Positions 1 to 5,750 of a stretch of 5,750 nucleotides of DNA are shown piece after piece. Made by a program: the position numbers and the translations under genes. The notes beneath the pieces were generated by a model, which saw only the letters and a program-made list of their open reading frames with translations, was not told the origin of the DNA and searched no databases. The DNA comes from a candidate division TA06 bacterium DG_78 (GTDB lineage: Bacteria; Hydrothermota; Tepidihabitantia; SM23-42). The first letter of the stretch is position 1, and each line of letters begins with the position of its first letter. The stretch is taken from positions 1 through 5,750 of the forward strand of contig LJNI01000145.1 in NCBI GenBank assembly GCA_001303225.1, written 5' to 3'.

Positions 1-556
1 TCTCAGATTGATGAGCGATGCTTTAGAGACGGAAGCATTCAATTCATCTATTGGCGGATCTACTGTGGTCGGCTCTCTTTTGAGTCTAAACAGTCACGGG
101 GCTATTGTTACAGAGTTCGTTACTGAAGGAGAACTAGAGATATTGAAAGACATCAATGTTTTTGCAATTCCTCATAAGCTCAATGCTATGGGTAACAATA
201 TACTATGCAACGATCGTGGTGCTCTAATCCATCCAGGATATGACAAGAAATTTATGGTAGCAATTGCAGATGTTTTGGATATCGAGGTTGTTAGGGGAAC
301 TATTGCTGGGATAAAGACAGTCGGTTCTTGGGCGGTTGCAACGAACAAGGGCGTGTTGTGCCATCCCCATGTTCGAGATGAAGAAAAAATCGCTATCGAA
401 AACGTTCTAAAAGTTCCAGTAGTGATTACAACCGCAAATTATGGGACTGCACAGATTGGAGCCTGTATGGTCGCAAATAGTCGTGGCGCCATTGTTGGGA
501 GTAGGACAACACCTATAGAAATCGGACGCATAGAAGATGGACTTGGATTGTATTAA
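1..556 (+). CDS. eif6: Translation initiation factor aIF6, 5'-truncated by window edge
   Basis: This is the archaeal homologue of eIF6, which binds the large ribosomal subunit, prevents premature joining with the small subunit and acts in large-subunit biogenesis. The visible 184 residues (reading from base 2) align by eye with aIF6 from about residue 40 to the C-terminus. The family is a pentein fold of five similar ~45-residue units, and four related turns are visible: NSHGAIV, NDRGALIHP, TNKGVLCHP and NSRGAIVG, spaced 40-45 residues apart. The block SSIGGSTVVGSLL and the C-terminal IEDGLGL are typical family segments. Family members are about 220-230 residues, so roughly 40 N-terminal residues lie before the window. 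The frame is open to the left edge, and the TTG at base 8 and ATG at base 11 fall inside the conserved protein, so neither is the true start. The stop at 554-556 overlaps the stop of the convergent zinc-ribbon gene. The family call is very secure. Confidence 0.95.
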   Translation, partial: LRLMSDALETEAFNSSIGGSTVVGSLLSLNSHGAIVTEFVTEGELEILKDINVFAIPHKLNAMGNNILCNDRGALIHPGYDKKFMVAIADVLDIEVVRGTIAGIKTVGSWAVATNKGVLCHPHVRDEEKIAIENVLKVPVVITTANYGTAQIGACMVANSRGAIVGSRTTPIEIGRIEDGLGLY

Positions 557-1179
557 CCCTTCTTGATAAATATTGCCCCACAGTTAAAACATTCAGTAGC
601 ATGAGAATCCAGTTCTAGATTACATAGAGGGCAAATAACTTGCTCTTTTTTTGGTCGATTTTGAATGATATCTTTAACCGTCATATTTCCCCCGAAAACT
701 ATCAAAATTGCACATAAAGCTAAAAAGATAGAAGATATAATATTCCCTAGAATCGGGATGAATACTAATAAAATGAGTGAGTAAATCAAGCCACCTGTTG
801 CAGTGACCAACAATCCTTTGTAAGTTCTTTTTGGTTCGATTTCCAGATGAGTCACTCGTAGGGGTTGGGCGTCACCAATTGCCTCCACTTCATCCAGCAA
901 AGAAATCTCATCAATCTCTTCCTCAGCTCTTGACGGTTCCTCAGTTGACACCATAGGTGATGGAGGTATCTCGCCAATTTCCACATCTTCTTTAACAACC
1001 TCTTCTGATACCTTTGTGGGCATATTCTTGTCACATACAAAACAAGCGATCATATCCAGAGGTACAAGAGCCCCACAATTTGGGCATTCTATGGTTGGCT
1101 CTGGCTCTTCCTTTGTTTTTGTCTTCTTTTTCTTACTCTTCTTCTTTTGAGGAGCCATAGCTAAAAGTTGAACGGACAT
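553..1179 (-). CDS. Double zinc-ribbon membrane protein of unknown function
   Basis: I do not recognise a named family. The 208-residue product has a clear modular layout. A lysine-rich tail (residues 12-23, mostly K) comes first, then a first zinc ribbon with Cys32, 35, 46 and 49. A long acidic, low-complexity linker (about 55-105) is followed by two hydrophobic segments (about 122-143 and 145-165) and a C-terminal zinc ribbon with Cys183, 186, 197 and 200. Both ribbons have the spacing C-x2-C-x10-C-x2-C. A transmembrane hairpin would place both ribbons on the same face, most likely the cytoplasm, because zinc ribbons and the basic tail favour that side (inference). Such ribbons usually bind protein or nucleic acid, but no partner is evident. 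The start is uncertain: ATG at 1179 gives MSVQLLAMAPQ, whereas ATG at 1158 gives MAPQKKK and sits better with an AT-rich promoter element. Neither has a Shine-Dalgarno sequence. The gene is transcribed divergently from the DUF373 gene and converges on aIF6 with overlapping stops. Confidence 0.8.
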   Translation of the reverse strand: MSVQLLAMAPQKKKSKKKKTKTKEEPEPTIECPNCGALVPLDMIACFVCDKNMPTKVSEEVVKEDVEIGEIPPSPMVSTEEPSRAEEEIDEISLLDEVEAIGDAQPLRVTHLEIEPKRTYKGLLVTATGGLIYSLILLVFIPILGNIISSIFLALCAILIVFGGNMTVKDIIQNRPKKEQVICPLCNLELDSHATECFNCGAIFIKKG

Positions 1180-1184
1180 ACAAC

Positions 1185-1194
1185 ATTATTATTG
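1185..1194 (-). promoter_or_regulatory. Possible TATA-like element for the zinc-ribbon gene
   Basis: On the minus strand this reads CAATAATAAT. Its centre is about 31 bases upstream of the alternative ATG at 1158 and only about 10 upstream of the ATG at 1179. If it is the TATA box, transcription would start near 1162 and the shorter protein beginning MAPQ would be made. A competing element, CGATATTG around 1203-1210, would suit the ATG at 1179. Support is weak because the region is generally AT-rich. Confidence 0.3.
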
Positions 1195-1237
1195 TTTCTT
1201 GTCAATATCGGGCATTCGAGATTTGCACGATAAAGTT

Positions 1238-1247
1238 GAAATATACC
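1238..1247 (+). promoter_or_regulatory. TATA box for the DUF373-mptE unit
   Basis: The sequence GAAATATACC has an AAATATA core centred about 26 bases before the ATG at 1269, the usual distance from an archaeal TATA box to the transcription start. The purine-rich bases just upstream (AAAGTTG) could serve as a weak BRE. With no Shine-Dalgarno sequence before the ATG, this predicts a leaderless transcript starting at or very near 1269. The spacing also argues against the upstream TTG at 1236, which lies before the TATA box. This is a by-eye match only. Confidence 0.5.
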
Positions 1248-1268
1248 TGTCATCGTTATGAAAATCTG

Positions 1269-2369
1269 ATGAGGACACTAGTTCTCTGCGTGGACAGGGA
1301 TGATGACATTGGCGTCAAAACAGGTGTAAAAGGCCCTGTCATAGGCAGAGAGGACAACCTAGCAGTTGCGACAAAGCTTGGTTTGGCTGATCCAGAAGAT
1401 GCTGACGTAAACACAGTACTCACTGCAATCTCAATATATGATGATTTGAAAAAAGCAGGAAAAGAAGCGGAGATTGCTACAATATGTGGTGACGTCCGAG
1501 TTGGTACTATATCTGATGGTATATTGACAGGACAACTTGAACAAGTCATCGAAGAGACTCGACCTACTGGCGCATTCTTGGTTAGCGATGGCGCTGAGGA
1601 CGAATACATATTCCCTATGATAGCATCAAGAATTAGGGTAGATCACGTAAGAAGGGTTTTCGTTAGGCAGAGTCCTGCCCTTGAGAGCACTTATTATATG
1701 ATCGCGAAGGCGATGAAAAATAAGAAAGTGCAACGCAGGATATTATTCCCTATTGGCTTGGTCATCACGATTTTTGGAGCGCTCTACATTATAAATCCAG
1801 CACTAGCACCATCTTTCATAGGTGTAGCGATAGGACTCTACGTGATATTTTTGGCTTTGGGCATTTCTGGAAGTCCAACCGAATGGGCGCACCGATTAAA
1901 TGAAGGATATGAGAGATTCAAGAACAATCTTATTTCAGGGGACGTCTCGATAATCTTCTCATTCGTTGCATTGGTTTTCTTCTTACTCGCAATATTCGTA
2001 GGTCTTGATGCGATTCAAGGGAACGATAGCCTTGGACAGATGTTTGTGCATTTCTCTGCAGCTTCACTGTGGTGGTTTATTCTGGCTCTCTTAATTTTTG
2101 AGGGTGGCAGAGTGGCCACTGCTTATTTCAGGAAGGGGAAGGTGCCCAAACATGTACTTGTTGTTGCGGCAACCTTCATCGCAATAGGACTCGTTTTCTT
2201 CGCAACACTGCAATCCCTTTCAATATGGCTCGGAATGGAGGATCTACAGAACAGTCTCTGGCTCATTTATGTGTCGACAGGACTTGCGGTATTTATTGGA
2301 ATAGCAGGTGCTATATCATATCGAAGCAGGGAGAAGGAATTACCTGCAGAGGAAACGTGGCGACACTAA
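1269..2369 (+). CDS. DUF373 family archaeal membrane protein
   Basis: This 366-residue protein matches the archaeal DUF373 family, which has no established function. A soluble N-terminal domain of about 150 residues carries the family's conserved blocks: LVLCVDRDDDIG (4-15), GPVIGREDNL (22-31), LGLADPEDADVN (37-48), GDVRVG (74-79), LVSDGAEDE (104-112) and RQSPALESTYY (133-143). Six hydrophobic segments follow, at about 158-177, 180-200, 226-248, 259-278, 295-317 and 329-350, then a short charged tail. The acidic loops after predicted strands (DRDDD, DGAEDE) could bind metal or phosphate, but that is inference. I chose the ATG at 1269 because the conserved block begins three residues later and a TATA-like element sits about 26 bases upstream. 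The longer frame opening at TTG 1236 would add 11 unconserved residues. The stop is 15 bases before mptE, so the two are probably co-transcribed. Family assignment is secure and function is unknown. Confidence 0.88.
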   Translation: MRTLVLCVDRDDDIGVKTGVKGPVIGREDNLAVATKLGLADPEDADVNTVLTAISIYDDLKKAGKEAEIATICGDVRVGTISDGILTGQLEQVIEETRPTGAFLVSDGAEDEYIFPMIASRIRVDHVRRVFVRQSPALESTYYMIAKAMKNKKVQRRILFPIGLVITIFGALYIINPALAPSFIGVAIGLYVIFLALGISGSPTEWAHRLNEGYERFKNNLISGDVSIIFSFVALVFFLLAIFVGLDAIQGNDSLGQMFVHFSAASLWWFILALLIFEGGRVATAYFRKGKVPKHVLVVAATFIAIGLVFFATLQSLSIWLGMEDLQNSLWLIYVSTGLAVFIGIAGAISYRSREKELPAEETWRH

Positions 2370-2373
2370 TAAT

Positions 2374-2381
2374 GAGTGGGG
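2374..2381 (+). promoter_or_regulatory. Probable ribosome binding site of mptE
   Basis: GAGTGGGG lies three bases before the ATG at 2385 and is the only purine-rich Shine-Dalgarno-like stretch in the 15-base gap after the DUF373 gene. It contains the alternative GTG start (2376), so it helps decide for the ATG at 2385. The match to the anti-Shine-Dalgarno sequence is imperfect and the spacing is short. Confidence 0.4.
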
Positions 2382-2384
2382 AAA

Positions 2385-3020
2385 ATGGAATTCGAGGATT
2401 GGGAACCTTACTATGAGGAAATATTGGAAGAGTTTGGTTACAATCGCAAAGAGGATGAATTTTCTGCATGTGTTCTAGATCGGAAACTTGCAGGTTCAAG
2501 AATTGAACTCTCGAGAATTGAAAACATACTCAAAAATAAAATGGTGACAATTGCTGGTAATGCTGTATCCCTCGCTGAAGAAATAAGGTTGATAGAAGGA
2601 ATTCTTGTAACGGCGGATGAGGCGACTAGTGTTGTAATGAGTGCAGGTATAACTCCAAAGATACTTGTTACGGATTTAGATGGCGACATAGAAGATCAGA
2701 TAAAAGCAAATAAACGTGGCACAATAGCGGTTATACATGCTCACGGGGATAACATTTTAAAAGTGGATAAATATGCATCCAGTTTTACAGGTAAAGTGAT
2801 AGGGACAACACAGAGTCGTCCTTTCGGTAAGATGTTTAATTTTGGTGGATTCACTGATGGTGACAGAGCGGTTCTACTTGCGCATCATTTCAAAGCATCT
2901 TCAATCCGTTTACTGGGATTTGATTTTGAAAATCCAAGTCCTAAGGATGAGGATCCCGACACTAAACGAAAAAAACTTGCTATAGCACGTAAATTGATAC
3001 AAAAACTTGGAATTCTATGA
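2385..3020 (+). CDS. mptE: MptE-like 6-hydroxymethyl-7,8-dihydropterin pyrophosphokinase
   Basis: The product resembles archaeal MptE (DUF115 fold, EC 2.7.6.3), which transfers pyrophosphate from ATP to 6-hydroxymethyl-7,8-dihydropterin, giving the activated pterin used to build tetrahydromethanopterin or tetrahydrofolate-type carriers. It is cytoplasmic and unrelated to bacterial FolK. Counting from the ATG (211 residues), conserved blocks are VTADEATSVV (75-84), VTDLDGD (95-101), IHAHGDN (117-123), GTTQ (140-143) and NFGGFTDGDRAV (152-163). The Asp-rich DLDGD and the HAHGDN and GFTDGDR motifs are plausible Mg-ATP and pterin-binding elements. The length fits the family. The GTG at 2376 would add three residues, but the ATG is better placed after GAGTGGGG. 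One oddity is the loop IAGNAVSLAEEI (about 56-67), where related proteins often have a G-x-G-P-S-L type sequence. The gene follows DUF373 closely and converges on gcvPB with a 20-base gap. Membership is strong; the exact substrate is inferred from the family. Confidence 0.88.
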   Translation: MEFEDWEPYYEEILEEFGYNRKEDEFSACVLDRKLAGSRIELSRIENILKNKMVTIAGNAVSLAEEIRLIEGILVTADEATSVVMSAGITPKILVTDLDGDIEDQIKANKRGTIAVIHAHGDNILKVDKYASSFTGKVIGTTQSRPFGKMFNFGGFTDGDRAVLLAHHFKASSIRLLGFDFENPSPKDEDPDTKRKKLAIARKLIQKLGIL

Positions 3021-3040
3021 ATTTTATCAAGAAGTATGAT

Positions 3041-4477
3041 TTAACGTTTTCTGGATTTCCACATGCGCCAACTTAAAATTGGCTTACGAGCAGCGAGTAC
3101 TTCATCAACTCTAGAAACAGCAGTGTTATGAGGTGCGGATTTCAAAAGTTCTGGGTCTTCACTAATTATCGCATCTATCGCATCAACAAACTCATCTAAT
3201 GTCTCTTTACTTTCAGTCTCAGTTGGCTCAATCATCAGAGCTTCGTCAACAAGCTGAGGGAAATACACAGTTGGTGGATGGAATCCGTAATCCATCAATC
3301 TCTTAGCCACATCCGCAGCCCTAACACCTTTCTTTAAAAGTTTTGAACAACTTACAACGAACTCATGTTTGCGGAGATTTTGATAAGGTAAATCGAGTAA
3401 TTTCTGTAATCTGTATCTCAGGTAGTTGCTGTTGAGAACAGCGCGTTCGGATGCACGCTCTAACCCATCCCCGCCCATCCTCAATATATATGCATACGCT
3501 CTGACATGCATACCAAAGTTGCCATACCACGAGTGGATTTTTCCTATTGTCTTAGGTTTTGAATAATCAAGGTCATAGTCGTTACCTTCCACCTTTATTG
3601 TGGGGACTGGTAGGTAGGGTTCTAAAGGCTCTTTAACTCCAACTGGTCCAGATCCAGGCCCTCCACCGCCATGAGGTGTGCTGAAAGTTTTATGCAAGTT
3701 AAAGTGAACTATATCGAAGTTCATCTTGCCTGGTGAACTCTTACCCATGATTGCGTTCAGATTTGCACCATCATAATACAAAAGACCACCAGATTTGTGG
3801 ACTATGTCTGCAATTTCAAGTATGTGATGTTCAAAAATACCTAAAGTATTGGGATTTGTTAACATAAAAGCGAGAGTTCTTTCACTCACAGCTTTCTTAA
3901 GGGCTTCAAGATTCACGAGTCCATTTTTACTTGGTATTTCTACAACTTCGTAACCAAGCATGGCAGCGGAAGCAAAGTTTGTACCATGCGCAGTATCAGG
4001 TACGATAACTTGGGTTCTATTCTCTCCCCTATCTTCATGATAAGCTTTTGCTAGTAGCAAGCCAGTTAATTCGCCCTGAGCACCAGCAGCAGGCTGCAGG
4101 GTCACTGCGTCCATCCCGGATATTATTTTTAACATCTCTTGCAATTCATACATTAAGCGTAACGCTCCTTGCACCGTTGATATATCTTGCAATGGATGTA
4201 TGTCAGTTGCTTGCGACAGTGCCGCTAGCTCTTCTGCGAATTTAGGACTGAATTTCATTGTGCAGGAACCCAATGGATAAAATCCGCTGTCTACTCCGAA
4301 ATTCATCTGTGAAAGACGGGTGTAGTGCCTAACAATCTGGTGGATCGGTAGATTGGGGATTTCTAGAGACTTTCTTGCAAGACCTGATGGAATCAGTCCA
4401 TCTTCGAGAGGTTCAGTTTCATTGCTGCCTTTTTCGAACAAAAGAGATTCATCGTAGTAAGCTTGCCTGAACTTCAC
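3041..4477 (-). CDS. gcvPB: Glycine dehydrogenase (decarboxylating) subunit 2, GcvPB
   Basis: This is the PLP-carrying half of the split P-protein (EC 1.4.4.2). With GcvPA it decarboxylates glycine and loads the aminomethyl group onto the lipoyl arm of the H-protein. The 478-residue length is normal for the subunit. Diagnostic blocks are GFYPLGSCTMK (65-75), LQPAAGAQGE (127-136), DTAHGTNFASAAM (161-173), TNPNTLGIFE (207-216), YYDGANLNAI (234-243) and HFNLHKTFSTPHGGGGPG (258-275). Lys263 in the last block is the expected Schiff-base lysine, and Asp236 in YDGAN is the expected partner of the PLP ring nitrogen. A late block, MIEPTETESKETLDEF (415-430), is also typical. Start is GTG at 4477, overlapping the gcvPA stop as GTGA and preceded by GGTGG at seven bases, so translation is probably coupled to gcvPA. 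No key residue appears to be missing. Identification is essentially certain. Confidence 0.97.
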   Translation of the reverse strand: MKFRQAYYDESLLFEKGSNETEPLEDGLIPSGLARKSLEIPNLPIHQIVRHYTRLSQMNFGVDSGFYPLGSCTMKFSPKFAEELAALSQATDIHPLQDISTVQGALRLMYELQEMLKIISGMDAVTLQPAAGAQGELTGLLLAKAYHEDRGENRTQVIVPDTAHGTNFASAAMLGYEVVEIPSKNGLVNLEALKKAVSERTLAFMLTNPNTLGIFEHHILEIADIVHKSGGLLYYDGANLNAIMGKSSPGKMNFDIVHFNLHKTFSTPHGGGGPGSGPVGVKEPLEPYLPVPTIKVEGNDYDLDYSKPKTIGKIHSWYGNFGMHVRAYAYILRMGGDGLERASERAVLNSNYLRYRLQKLLDLPYQNLRKHEFVVSCSKLLKKGVRAADVAKRLMDYGFHPPTVYFPQLVDEALMIEPTETESKETLDEFVDAIDAIISEDPELLKSAPHNTAVSRVDEVLAARKPILSWRMWKSRKR

Positions 4478-5750
4478 TCGATCGCCACCAGAGCCTTGAT
4501 TAGTCTGTTACGTTCCATCTCTGAATGTAATTCAGTTGTTGCAAAAAGTGCGACATGCCCTAGCTCAGGAAACCTATCTTCCAGAGACAAACCACCATGT
4601 ATCCCTCTTCTCAGCAATTCTTTATGTACTCTGTAGTAAGGCGTTTTTGATCTTACAGTAAATTCATTAAAGTGAGTGCTTTTGAACATGGGGGCTTTGA
4701 ACCTTCGAAGTTTGTTAATTCGTCTCGCGAGATATCTGGCGGCTACCATATTATCTTTTGCAAGTTTACGGAGTCCATTCCCACCCATCAAGGCGATAAA
4801 TGCTGCAGATGTTACTGCCGCGAGTGTCTCGTTGGTGCATATATTGCTAGTGGCGTGCTGACGTCTGATATGCTGCTCTCTCGTTTGCAATGTCATACAA
4901 TAGGCCCTGTTGCCACTAGTGTCCTTGGCCAAACCTATGACCCTGCCAGGCATCTTGCGTATGTGTTCTTTCTTGCAGGCAAAGACGCCGAGAAGAGGCC
5001 CGCCAAAACTGACTGAATTGCCAAACACCTGACCTTCTCCAACGACGATGTCTGCACCATAGTCACCTGGAGGTCGAGTAATTGCAAGAGCCAATGGGTT
5101 GACACCAACGATAAGAACAGACGGAGTAATTTTCCTTATCTCATCGACTGCTTCTTCAAAAACTCCAAAAAAATTGGGATTTTCGAAATAAACACCGCAA
5201 GTCTCAGGCCCTACAGCTTCTTTAAATTCTGAAAGGTTGAGTTGTCCCATTACGGGATCGAAGTCGACCTGCTTCAATGTGAGACCGATGCCTGAGCAGT
5301 AACTCTTGAGGACTGAAAGCCTTTCACGACTGATACTTCTTGTGTAGATGAATTCCCTCCCGCCATGAATCCTGTGAGCCATTAGAGCGGCTTCCCCAAG
5401 GGCGGTGGCCGCGTCGTACATCGATGTGTTGGCGGCATCCATACCAGTTAACTCGCAGATGAAGCTCTGATACTCAAAAAGGGTTTGAAGAACACCTTGA
5501 CTTATCTCTGGTTGATATGGAGTGTAACTAGTGTAAAATTCTGAGCGAGATGCTATCGCTCTCACTGCAGCAGGAATAAAATGGTCATAAACACCACCTC
5601 CTAAGAATCTCGGTATCTTCTCTGGTGTCTTGTTGGGCAGTAAGATTTTCTTGACTTTAGATACTGTTTCAATTTCAGTTAGACCTGGGGGAAGTATCAG
5701 GCCATTAGTTCTAACCTCGGGTGGTATGTCATCAAACAACTCATCGATAG
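4474..5750 (-). CDS. gcvPA: Glycine dehydrogenase (decarboxylating) subunit 1, GcvPA, 5'-truncated by window edge
   Basis: This is the non-PLP half of the split glycine decarboxylase. It has the same aspartate-aminotransferase-like fold, lacks the Schiff-base lysine and completes the active site with GcvPB. Numbering from the internal TTG at 5739, typical blocks are FLGGGVYDHFIPAAV (46-60), FYTSYTPYQPEISQG (68-82), TGMDAANTSMYDAATA (98-113), YFENPNFFG (184-192), GEGQVFGNSVSFGGP (234-248) and REQHIRRQHATSNICTNE (287-304). That TTG is not the start: the frame stays open to the window edge and reads IDEL before FDDIPPEVR, matching the family's usual SIDELF-DIPEEVR region. Family members run about 435-450 residues, so roughly 20 are missing at the N-terminus. 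The gene is upstream of gcvPB and overlaps it by four bases. Genes for the T- and H-proteins may lie further upstream, beyond the window. Identification is essentially certain. Confidence 0.96.
   Translation of the reverse strand, partial: IDELFDDIPPEVRTNGLILPPGLTEIETVSKVKKILLPNKTPEKIPRFLGGGVYDHFIPAAVRAIASRSEFYTSYTPYQPEISQGVLQTLFEYQSFICELTGMDAANTSMYDAATALGEAALMAHRIHGGREFIYTRSISRERLSVLKSYCSGIGLTLKQVDFDPVMGQLNLSEFKEAVGPETCGVYFENPNFFGVFEEAVDEIRKITPSVLIVGVNPLALAITRPPGDYGADIVVGEGQVFGNSVSFGGPLLGVFACKKEHIRKMPGRVIGLAKDTSGNRAYCMTLQTREQHIRRQHATSNICTNETLAAVTSAAFIALMGGNGLRKLAKDNMVAARYLARRINKLRRFKAPMFKSTHFNEFTVRSKTPYYRVHKELLRRGIHGGLSLEDRFPELGHVALFATTELHSEMERNRLIKALVAIE
4485..4489 (-). promoter_or_regulatory. 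Ribosome binding site of gcvPB inside gcvPA
   Basis: On the minus strand this reads GGTGG, seven bases before the GTG start at 4477. It lies within the last codons of gcvPA, as expected for coupled translation across the GTGA overlap. It supports the GTG as the true gcvPB start. Confidence 0.6.

Larger units (their letters stand above)
1180..1268. promoter_or_regulatory. Divergent promoter region between zinc-ribbon and DUF373 genes
   Basis: This 89-base gap is the only sizeable intergenic stretch and must drive both divergent genes. It is AT-rich and contains a TATA-like element for each direction, annotated separately. Neither flanking start has a recognisable Shine-Dalgarno sequence, which suggests leaderless or short-leader transcripts in both directions. 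I see no strong inverted repeat that would mark a repressor operator. Confidence 0.55.

Noticed and set aside
8..13. TTG/ATG as the start of aIF6
   Set aside because: Conserved aIF6 sequence is already under way here, the frame is open to the left edge, and about 40 family residues would be missing; the gene is cut by the window.
646..652. T7 run as a dedicated terminator of aIF6
   Set aside because: It encodes lysine codons of the zinc-ribbon protein on the other strand, so it may be there for coding reasons; mentioned only as a possibility, not annotated.
1236..1238. TTG start giving a DUF373 protein longer by 11 residues
   Set aside because: The extra residues are not part of the conserved family N-terminus, and the codon lies upstream of the likely TATA box.
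1256..1609. Minus-strand open frame of 117 codons inside the DUF373 gene
   Set aside because: Its product is serine/threonine/proline-rich with no recognisable domain, and it is antisense to the conserved DUF373 soluble domain; it is a shadow frame.
2372..2416. Short frame starting at ATG 2372 (14 codons) between DUF373 and mptE
   Set aside because: It overlaps the mptE start out of frame and has no ribosome binding site of its own; its ATG appears to be chance sequence around the mptE ribosome binding site.
4672..5016. Plus-strand open frame of 114 codons inside gcvPA
   Set aside because: It is antisense to strongly conserved GcvPA blocks and shows no domain or start signal; the cysteines are scattered and not in a zinc-finger pattern.
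5737..5739. TTG as the start of gcvPA
   Set aside because: The codons before it read IDEL in frame with FDDIPPEV, which is the family's conserved N-terminal region, so the gene continues past the right edge.

Overview
The window is archaeal chromosomal DNA of moderate GC, roughly 40% by eye. The archaeal call rests on gene content: aIF6 (the archaeal/eukaryotic ribosome anti-association factor), an archaeal DUF373-type membrane protein, an MptE-like archaeal pterin pyrophosphokinase, and promoters that look like archaeal TATA boxes with little or no leader. The glycine decarboxylase split into two subunits fits many archaea and bacteria. The exact lineage cannot be fixed from this window. Coding density is very high: six genes, no gap above 90 bases, and no mobile elements, CRISPR arrays or RNA genes.

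Layout. Positions 1-556 (+) hold the 3' part of the aIF6 gene, with about 40 N-terminal residues lying before the window. Its stop codon overlaps the stop codon of a convergent gene (553-1179, -) for an unrecognised membrane protein that has a four-cysteine zinc ribbon on each side of a transmembrane hairpin. A short divergent promoter region (1180-1268) separates this gene from a rightward pair: a DUF373 membrane protein (1269-2369) and an MptE-like 6-hydroxymethyl-7,8-dihydropterin pyrophosphokinase (2385-3020), 15 bases apart and probably one operon. After a 20-base convergent gap come the leftward glycine dehydrogenase genes. gcvPB (3041-4477) carries the PLP lysine. gcvPA (4474-5750) is upstream of it, is cut by the right window edge, and is coupled to it by a GTGA start/stop overlap.

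How the genes relate. GcvPA and GcvPB together form the P-protein of the glycine cleavage system, which decarboxylates glycine and passes the aminomethyl group to the H-protein. The T-protein then transfers the one-carbon unit to a reduced pterin (tetrahydrofolate or tetrahydromethanopterin type). MptE makes the activated pterin precursor of such carriers, so the right half of the window has a plausible one-carbon theme. This link is inferred from function and proximity, because the two units are on opposite strands. aIF6 belongs to ribosome biogenesis. The zinc-ribbon protein and the DUF373 protein have no established function and are the parts most worth a second look. I do not see a clear new multi-gene system here.
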